From: Chloroflexota bacterium
GTDB lineage: Bacteria > Chloroflexota > UBA6077 > FW602-bin22 > JACPQP01
DNA: 10,719 bases
NCBI GenBank assembly: GCA_016190465.1
Contig: JACPQP010000532.1
Coordinates: forward strand, 1-10,719
Direction of reading: 5' to 3'
In this document: positions 8,201-10,719 of the stretch, piece after piece
How positions within the stretch are numbered: the first letter of the stretch is position 1
Layout of the letters: every line of letters begins with the position of its first letter
Made by a program: the position numbers and the translations under genes
Notes under the pieces: model-generated
The model's input: the letters and a program-made list of their open reading frames with translations, nothing else
Told to the model about the DNA's origin: nothing
The model's database searches: none

Positions 8201-8575
8201 GCAGCCCCCCCCGCTCTTGTGAACAACCGCGGCATGCTTGATCGCCTCGAAGATCCCCTCGATGGAGTCCTCCACCGGCACGACGAAACAGGCCGAGAGC
8301 TGCAAGTCGTTGTCCTTGCCAGCGTTCATCAGCGTCGGGGAGTTGGGCATGAACTTGCGCTCGACCATCAGATCGTAGAACGCCTCGGCCGCCGCCTCAA
8401 CGCTCGTGCCCGAGGAGGGCCACCTGGCCTCCGCCTGGGCGACGGCCAGAGCGACTCGTCGGCACATCCCGTCGGCATCTTCGACGATCTTCCCGTCTCG
8501 CCTCCACAGGTACCGCTCGGCGAGCACTCGGAGCGCGGACTCGGTCCACGTTCCCCTCTTGGACTCGGTCAGCAT
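2249..8575 (-). CDS. nrdJ: Adenosylcobalamin-dependent (class II) ribonucleotide reductase with three inteins
   Basis: The 2108-residue precursor makes about 823 residues after removal of three inteins, matching class II enzymes such as the 827-residue Thermotoga maritima NrdJ. It reduces ribonucleotides to deoxyribonucleotides with a B12-derived thiyl radical. Extein segments are 1-124, 585-627, 1086-1197 and 1565-2108. Recognisable parts: FMPNSPTLMNAG; redox cysteine C96 in LSACFV; SGGG+TGFSFSRLRP; QGG+TRRGANMG; active-site N1196, radical C1565 and E1567 (N-P-C-G-E when joined); redox partner C1576, 11 after the radical cysteine as in T. maritima; PTGTIS at 1710-1715 with CSSGIEP following; a TSCPD-type domain near 1955-2055; and a C-terminal cysteine cluster (2083, 2086, 2088, 2097, 2100, 2103, 2108), probably the zinc/redox-shuttle tail. 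ATG at 8575 has an AGGA upstream. It lies 42 bases after nrdR and shares its promoter. A palindromic repeat is embedded in the linker (residues 1879-1893). Confidence 0.97.
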   Translation of the reverse strand: MLTESKRGTWTESALRVLAERYLWRRDGKIVEDADGMCRRVALAVAQAEARWPSSGTSVEAAAEAFYDLMVERKFMPNSPTLMNAGKDNDLQLSACFVVPVEDSIEGIFEAIKHAAVVHKSGGGCIAADARVWTTFCGIEPIEVLVNRATADGRTGVLHGSGVAFDVRDLGIETISMHPVTGQTGLRPVTHVWRFDVPAESQVVVTMREGTVVQTSDWHPFVALRGTRLLEVRADSLAPGDIVLGPDRPDAYWPWAEARAVGSLTVDPDVGWLIGFTLGDGSFEYVPALRQYRVRWFSGTTDVLERVRSVLARHGIRVSIQQDARGILSLATLTQRYVHDLLEACGLEKIGPKDDLIRIPEVIAKSPLPVVRAFVAGLLDSDGHVDGDGSPSYTSASEAMAQDLAALMSLLGYQPTVREKAPDGKARHPTYTVQLCPLPQVDDLARDLAPHLANGLRRERLRSSSRKQTALRLPFREWRDRLAVLGLVKLPGDKVGGPGPCAAELNRWSCNTAGRCRRDDLLAIAAKVESRDPELARLLRRVATSGQEVERIERAATPKPYYDLTVEGWNTYAAGRSGLAMVHNTGFSFSRLRPEGAVVGSTQGVASGPVSFMRIFDAATEQVKQGGCVVPETMVTTQRGMIPIRELGPADAPADSWHRHLDRLIVATDDGPRPSDEFYNHGVAPIRRIRTRSGYQLAATLDHRIRVIDEEGQYAWRQVRELKPGDWAVLQKGHLLEPEDDSLPRLAGEPHPNATPVRLPQQASEQLGEFIGYLVGDGSFNRYNHGGSTGRLILTVSDDQPDVVGWLMRASQGLFDVTPVVNKQKDEGSTNYFLNATTLVNWLHEIGVEKPSAREAQVPPIIFRKGIRMARGFLRGLFTADGTVSPDGRPSLCSVSEALIDGVQQLLLAVGIPSSTSVVSNRAGAFGARPLHRLRVVTHAGLEVFARSIGFIDARRQALLAKAPDQSYEVCDVIPHQGKTLEAAYAGPGRGSGPMRGSRGANRELYRDIQHYLPGVATPRNLTRSRLALLGDRHREIRNSPLAWFLANDQFYDPIEVIEESESLTLDLSVPANSTYIANGFVSHNTRRGANMGILRVDHPDILKFVDCKLSGGITNFNISVAATNRFMEALAKDEEYDLYAPPHRTPVGKLRARDVFDRIVKAAWQTGDPGMVFIDRINSGPANPTPEVGEVEATNPCVTGDTLVATADGWRRTDDIRAGDGVGTVLGLGTVDTVEIYERRPVFRVQLSDGAELRVTAAHQFHAIPHEQRAKNSANKRFRPLRLDQLKVGDSVRIVPALMPNNRVPDLPDGWSEREYGFLLGVLIGDGCVTPKTLDRNVVKVAVDPNDQEWIQVVDSLLRKAGATTVTHNRSGERSVNLASANKAGAALVRQSLLIPSFAHEKHIPLIYQQSNERFLAGFLDGLFSTDGNVNLSGTHPVLRLKTTSHELARDVRRVLLYFGIHGRIARVKATAGHIDGRPIEPRHQQYEVLISGAGLRTFIERIDLSAPRKRERLEKALREFALTGNTWLAKIAAIEPDGEETVYDLHEPRSDTWITEGVVSRGCGEQPLLPYEACNLGSINLERFVDDERRDVDWAELERAIRTAIRFLDDVIEINPYPLPQIREMVNANRRVGLGVMGWADALFRLGIPYDSDAALQLAEKVMAFVNRVGHEQSEQLAGERGPFPNSPRSIYRDQRPLRNATVTTIAPTGTISIIADCSSGIEPIFALAYTHRANGRTLRFVNPVFERVARERGLHSEELMEQVQRQGNVHGLDGVPEELRRVFVTAHEIAPEWHVRTQGAFQKFTDNAVSKTINLPNSASVDDVARAYLLAYELGCLGITVFRDGCKGTQVLNVGVKDGAKDGGALAPDHSPAGVLTPGPSPSGREAGDEGGENKRETARERGTKAMPGRVATPATSPTPARAASETASAPVDNTWPHVGLKPRPAVMHGYTRNIKAPEGTLNVTVNGDEAGPLEVFINVGKAGSDIAALAEAVGRLISLSLRLPSPMTQQERVRVIVDQLRGIGGSRSVGFGPNQVRSLPDAVARVLDEHLAGHEHLGNGGHGQPADAVLTPAWTGNLCPDCGCSTLVYQEGCRKCHACGYSEC
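2897..2941. repeat. Palindromic repeat embedded in nrdJ coding sequence
   Basis: Two 22-base arms (2897-2918 and 2920-2941) pair at 19 of 22 positions around a single base. In the nrdJ frame it encodes LTPGPSPSGREAGDE (residues 1879-1893) in a low-complexity linker between the catalytic barrel and the TSCPD/zinc tail, without breaking the frame. The core CTCTCCCA/TGGGAGAG resembles the hairpin at 9475-9501. Confidence 0.8.
3884..4984 (-). mobile_element. NrdJ intein 3 (367 residues) with non-canonical Ser-Arg-Gly C-terminus
   Basis: Residues 1198-1564, inserted between the Pro and Cys of the catalytic N-P-C-G-E motif. N-terminal block A is canonical (CVTGDTLVAT), block B is TAAH (60-63), endonuclease motifs are LLGVLIGDG (123-131) and FLDGLFSTDG (223-232), and block F is VYDLHEPRSDTWITEG. 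The last residues are V-V-S-R-G followed by the extein Cys; His-Asn is expected. The codons are CGG GGC, so no single-base error restores CAC AAC. The +1 residue is the reductase radical cysteine. Asn cyclisation cannot occur as usual. Its DNA looks less G/C-rich than the exteins, as expected of an acquired element. Boundaries are clear; splicing behaviour is unknown. Confidence 0.92.
5321..6694 (-). mobile_element. NrdJ intein 2 (458 residues, LAGLIDADG endonuclease)
   Basis: Residues 628-1085, inserted between VKQGG and TRRGANMG. It begins CVVPETMV, has block B TLDH (73-76), block F LTLDLSVPANSTYIANG and the canonical SHN end with Thr at +1. Endonuclease motifs are FIGYLVGDG (143-151) and FLRGLFTADG (246-255). 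All standard catalytic residues are present, so both splicing and homing are plausible. Only 43 extein residues separate it from intein 1. Confidence 0.95.
6824..8203 (-). mobile_element. NrdJ intein 1 (460 residues, LAGLIDADG endonuclease)
   Basis: Residues 125-584 of the precursor, between KSGGG and TGFSFSRLRP, a junction that is continuous in intein-free reductases. Splicing signals: C1 (CIAADARV), block B around TSDWH (91-95), block F YYDLTVEGWNTYAA, and the C-terminal VHN with Thr at +1. Dodecapeptide motifs are LIGFTLGDG (149-157) and FVAGLLDSDG (250-259), both with the catalytic-type Asp, so the homing endonuclease looks intact. Three cysteines (377, 386, 392) cluster between the endonuclease and the C-terminal splicing half. 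Splicing-competent by inspection. Confidence 0.95.
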
Positions 8576-8617
8576 GCCACGGTCATCCTTTCGGGGAGTT
8601 CCGCCCCGTCATCCGGA

Positions 8618-9133
8618 TCAGTTCCAGTGCGGCTGATCCTCGTCGAAATTGAACTGGAGCTGCATTTTCGATTCCAGCGCGCGGCGCTTCCACTCCTTGA
8701 GCGCCTCGATGTGCTCGACCAGCCCGTCGACGTCCCGGAACTGCCGGTAGACGGAGGCGAACCGGACAAACGCGACATCGTCCAGGTCGCGCAGTCGGGC
8801 CATAACCTGCTCGCCGATGAACTGGCTCGACACCTCGGCCTTCCCCAGCGCGTAGAGCTGGCCCTCGATCTCTCGAACCAGGTCGTCGATGCGCTGGGCG
8901 GGGATCGGCCGCTTGAAGCAGGCCGTGCGGATACCGCGCGCCAGCTTCGCCTGATCGTAAGGCTCGCGCCGCCCGTCCTTTTTCACTACGGCCAAGCTGA
9001 CCCCCTCGGTCCGCTCGTAGGTGGTGAAGCGTTGCGCGCACCGGCTACACTCCCGGCGTCGGCGGATGGCGTCCTCGATCTCGCGCGAGTCGACGACCTT
9101 CGACTCCGACTCGCCGCAGTACGGACACTTCAC
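8618..9133 (-). CDS. nrdR: Transcriptional repressor NrdR
   Basis: 171 residues from a GTG at 9133-9131, giving M-K-C-P-Y-C-G, the family's usual N-terminus. A GGAGGTGA site (GGAGG at 9142-9146) lies 8 bases upstream; a GTG 3 codons earlier overlaps that site and is rejected. The protein has a zinc ribbon with C3, C6, C29 and C32, the RRRRECSRCAQRFTTYE signature (24-40), an ATP-cone beginning near LAVVKKDGRREPYDQAKL (about 47-137), and FASVYRQF towards the end. NrdR binds ATP/dATP through the cone and represses ribonucleotide reductase genes at tandem NrdR boxes. It is the first gene of an operon with nrdJ. The C-terminus carries a charged tail slightly longer than many homologues. Assignment is very secure. 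Confidence 0.97.
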   Translation of the reverse strand: MKCPYCGESESKVVDSREIEDAIRRRRECSRCAQRFTTYERTEGVSLAVVKKDGRREPYDQAKLARGIRTACFKRPIPAQRIDDLVREIEGQLYALGKAEVSSQFIGEQVMARLRDLDDVAFVRFASVYRQFRDVDGLVEHIEALKEWKRRALESKMQLQFNFDEDQPHWN

Positions 9134-9138
9134 CCTTG

Positions 9139-9146
9139 TCACCTCC
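9139..9146 (-). promoter_or_regulatory. Ribosome binding site of nrdR
   Basis: Minus-strand GGAGGTGA, with GGAGG 8 bases before the GTG at 9133. It decides between two closely spaced GTG codons. Confidence 0.8.
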
Positions 9147-9193
9147 AGCGAAGGTTGCAGACCAGCGTTGGTTGCTCAACGCCGCTGCGCACT

Positions 9194-9209
9194 GCCCTAG
9201 ATATTGGGG
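9194..9209 (-). promoter_or_regulatory. NrdR box 1 (promoter-proximal downstream site)
   Basis: GCCCTAGATATTGGGG (plus strand) agrees at about 12 of 16 positions with the palindromic NrdR box consensus ACACTATATATAGTGT as I recall it. It lies downstream of the -10 hexamer, over the likely transcription start, and 15 bases from the second box. Confidence 0.7.
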
Positions 9210-9218
9210 TCTGGCTCG

Positions 9219-9247
9219 ACTATACCACAACATCTAGTGGCCGTCAA
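9219..9247 (-). promoter_or_regulatory. Sigma-70-type promoter of nrdR-nrdJ
   Basis: Minus-strand -35 TTGACG (9247-9242), a 17-base spacer, and -10 TATAGT (9224-9219). The start would fall near 9212, about 80 bases before nrdR. Five of six consensus positions in each hexamer make it unusually strong for this G/C-rich DNA, and it coincides with the NrdR boxes. Confidence 0.75.
9225..9240 (-). promoter_or_regulatory. NrdR box 2 (in the promoter spacer)
   Basis: CCACAACATCTAGTGG (plus strand) matches about 12 of 16 consensus positions. It fills the space between the -35 and -10 hexamers. Its centre is 31 bp from box 1, three helical turns, the spacing known for tandem NrdR boxes. Confidence 0.72.
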
Positions 9248-9408
9248 GCCGGCGCCCGTCGGATCCTTCCGCGTTTCTCACACGGCCAGGCCCGCGAGGA
9301 CTTGCCTTTCGGGTGGGGCGACGTATCATGGGGGTGGGCATCAGCCGCCCGCACGGCCGCGGAGGTGATGCCACCGGAGCAGTGCGCAGCGGCTTTGAGC
9401 CAGGGACG

Positions 9409-9609
9409 GACCTCTCCCCCCTGCCCGCCGTTCCTGAACCGGAGACCCACTCGGGGGGATGGGGGGGGACGTCTCCCCCTCTCCCCTGGTGGGAGAGGGG
9501 GCAGGGGGAGAGGGGGCGCCTTGGCCGACGCAAGGTGGCCACTCCCCAAGGGCGGCTCCCCCTTCCCGCGTTGGGCCCCATAAGGAACAGCGGGAAGGAG
9601 GGCCAGGTC
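9409..9609. repeat. MITE-like element with about 29-bp terminal inverted repeats (copy R2)
   Basis: The non-coding gap from about 9248 to 9689 is mostly this element. Its ends (9409-9437 and 9581-9609) are imperfect inverse copies centred on CGCCGTTCCTGA / TAAGGAACAGCG. In the middle is a perfect 11-bp hairpin, CCCCCTCTCCC (9475-9485) with its inverse at 9491-9501. The left end matches R1 (51-78) almost base for base. No transposase is encoded. I see no gene in the remainder of the gap. Confidence 0.65.
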
Positions 9610-9673
9610 ACTCGCTTGCGCAATGTCACTGCTCGCTGCTCTCGCACCGGAGACGAGGAGTGGCGCTGGAGGG

Positions 9674-9683
9674 AAAGGAGGGG
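9674..9683 (+). promoter_or_regulatory. Ribosome binding site of the lipoprotein gene
   Basis: AAAGGAGGGG, with GGAGG 8 bases before the ATG at 9690. It identifies the true start, since the frame is open back through the upstream repeat. Confidence 0.75.
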
Positions 9684-9689
9684 TGGGCT

Positions 9690-10598
9690 ATGCGGCGATG
9701 CCGGGGTAGGGACCTTCGGGCGTTCGTGTTCCTGCTCGTCGCCGGGCTGATGGTGGTGGGCCTGGCCGGCTGCGCCCGCCGGGGGACGGCCTCGGCGCCG
9801 GCCACCGCCGGGCCCTCGCCAATCGCGGCCCCGTCCCCGACTGTTCCCCCGTCTCCGGTGGGGCCGTCGGTGCCCGTTCCTGCCTCGCCGGTTCCTCGAT
9901 CGACGCCGGTTGCGTCTGCCACACCGACGTCGCGCCCCGCTGGGACGCCCATCTCACCGCCCACGGCGCAAACCGCCGACGCCGTCAACCTCTTCGCGCA
10001 TTCGGTCCAGCGGCTGAAGGATGCCCGGAGCTTTCGATTCGCCGTCGAGGCGCTGCATCGCTTTGGCTCGGGCGCGTCGTCAGGCGAGTGGCGGTTCGTC
10101 GGCGAGGGCGCAGTCGGCGCGCCGAACCGCTATCGGTCGGTCCTGAACGGGCAGGCTGACGTTACCTTCATCACCGTGTTCGACGGCAAGCGGCTCTACT
10201 GTGCAGATACGCGCGGCCAATCGGCAGATTGCTCGCTCTCCTGGGGCGGGCCAGGGCCGGGCACGTCGCCCTACGCCGCGCTGGCCTACCTGCGGAGCGC
10301 CGAGATCAGCCGCGCCCACGATCTGGCCCCGGCCAGCGCTGCTCCCTTCCGCTTCGAGTTCACTTCACCGGTGGCCACGGTGGCGGCCAGGGAAGCGGAT
10401 CTCGCCCCGGCGCTGGCTCGTGTCCAGGACGTCGCCGGGGAGGTCACGGTGGATCGAGCGACGCTTCGGCCGATCGAGGAGAAAGTAACTGTCCGGTTCG
10501 CCTCCCGGCGAGGGGGGGTGGAAACTGTCGAGCTGCGTCTCCGTTTCCACGACTACGACCAGCCGGTCGACATCGCGTTGCCGCCCGGCGCGCGATAG
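9690..10598 (+). CDS. LppX/LprG-like lipoprotein
   Basis: 302 residues. The N-terminus has basic residues (MRRCRGRDLR), a hydrophobic stretch (AFVFLLVAGLMVVG) and the lipobox L25-A-G-C28, so it should be exported, lipidated at C28 and membrane-anchored. Residues 29 to about 100 form a Pro/Ser/Thr/Ala-rich low-complexity stalk. From about residue 104 (DAVNLFAHSVQRLKDARSFRFAVE) to the end there is a soluble domain with the alternating strand pattern of LppX/LprAFG/LolA-type lipid-binding lipoproteins, ending VELRLRFHDYDQPVDIALPPGA. Two cysteines (CADTRGQSADC) may form a disulfide. Relatives carry lipids or glycolipids at the cell surface; the cargo here is unknown. It is transcribed divergently from nrdR. 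Family placement rests on pattern, not a search. Confidence 0.8.
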   Translation: MRRCRGRDLRAFVFLLVAGLMVVGLAGCARRGTASAPATAGPSPIAAPSPTVPPSPVGPSVPVPASPVPRSTPVASATPTSRPAGTPISPPTAQTADAVNLFAHSVQRLKDARSFRFAVEALHRFGSGASSGEWRFVGEGAVGAPNRYRSVLNGQADVTFITVFDGKRLYCADTRGQSADCSLSWGGPGPGTSPYAALAYLRSAEISRAHDLAPASAAPFRFEFTSPVATVAAREADLAPALARVQDVAGEVTVDRATLRPIEEKVTVRFASRRGGVETVELRLRFHDYDQPVDIALPPGAR

Positions 10599-10605
10599 GG
10601 GACCC

Positions 10606-10719
10606 TGCCTCACCCCCAGCCCCCATGTGCGCTAGCTTCGGGCCCCGCACGGCGGGACCGGAGGCCGACCCACGAACAGTCCATCTGGACTGTTCGTGCC
10701 CCTGCCCACGGTTCCTGAG
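10606..10719 (+). repeat. Repeat copy R3, continuing out of the window
   Basis: From CATGTGCG (10624) it aligns with the minus strand of R1 (121 to 51) through to CCCCTGCCCACGGTTCCTGAG at the end, except for about 28 extra bases forming a perfect palindrome (10671-10698). It starts within 10 bases of the lipoprotein stop codon. Confidence 0.65.
10671..10698. terminator. Perfect 13-bp inverted repeat after the lipoprotein gene
   Basis: CACGAACAGTCCA and its exact inverse are separated by only TC, so the RNA hairpin would have about 12 pairs and a 4-base loop. It lies 72 bases after the stop. No T-tract follows (CCCCTGCCC), so intrinsic termination is uncertain. A protein-binding palindrome or a nested mobile repeat is equally possible. 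Confidence 0.4.

Noticed and set aside
6323..9583. Long plus-strand frames (442 and 554 residues) opposite nrdJ and nrdR.
   Set aside because: They mirror conserved coding sequence of nrdJ and nrdR and show no domain of their own.
9459..9689. N-terminal extension of the lipoprotein frame.
   Set aside because: Translates the intergenic repeat; the signal peptide and ribosome binding site define the start at 9690.

Overview
The window is a very GC-rich bacterial chromosome segment. Gene content and codon use resemble a Chloroflexota lineage such as Thermomicrobia/Sphaerobacter-like bacteria: a class II (B12-dependent) ribonucleotide reductase paired with NrdR, GTG/TTG starts, and many G/C-rich palindromic repeats. 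This placement is inference; there is no rRNA or other phylogenetic marker here.

From right to left on the minus strand run nrdR (9133-8618), nrdJ (8575-2249), hisH (2068-1454), a class A beta-lactamase-like serine hydrolase (1403-552), a doubtful 43-codon ORF (524-393) and an alanyl-tRNA-editing (AlaX-like) gene that leaves the window (396-1). A short gap and a shared promoter make nrdR-nrdJ an operon. Its promoter (-35 TTGACG, 17-bp spacer, -10 TATAGT) is overlaid by two 16-bp NrdR-box-like sites whose centres lie 31 bp apart, so NrdR probably represses its own operon. On the plus strand, across a repeat-filled gap of about 440 bp, lies a gene for an LppX/LprG-like lipoprotein (9690-10598).

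The centrepiece is nrdJ. Its 2108-residue product is a normal ~823-residue class II reductase interrupted by three full-length inteins (460, 458 and 367 residues), each with a two-motif LAGLIDADG endonuclease. They make up about 61% of the precursor and sit in three of the most conserved motifs: SGGG/TGFSFSRLRP, KQGG/TRRGANMG and NP/CGE. The third splits the catalytic N-x-C-x-E motif immediately before the thiyl-radical cysteine. It also ends in Ser-Arg-Gly instead of His-Asn, so the standard asparagine-cyclisation step of splicing appears impossible.

The second theme is a family of G/C-rich palindromic repeats. They lie between genes (9409-9609, 10606-10719) and also inside reading frames without breaking them: in the linker of nrdJ (2897-2941) and in the AlaX-like gene (1 to about 160). 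One copy contains a nested perfect palindrome (10671-10698).
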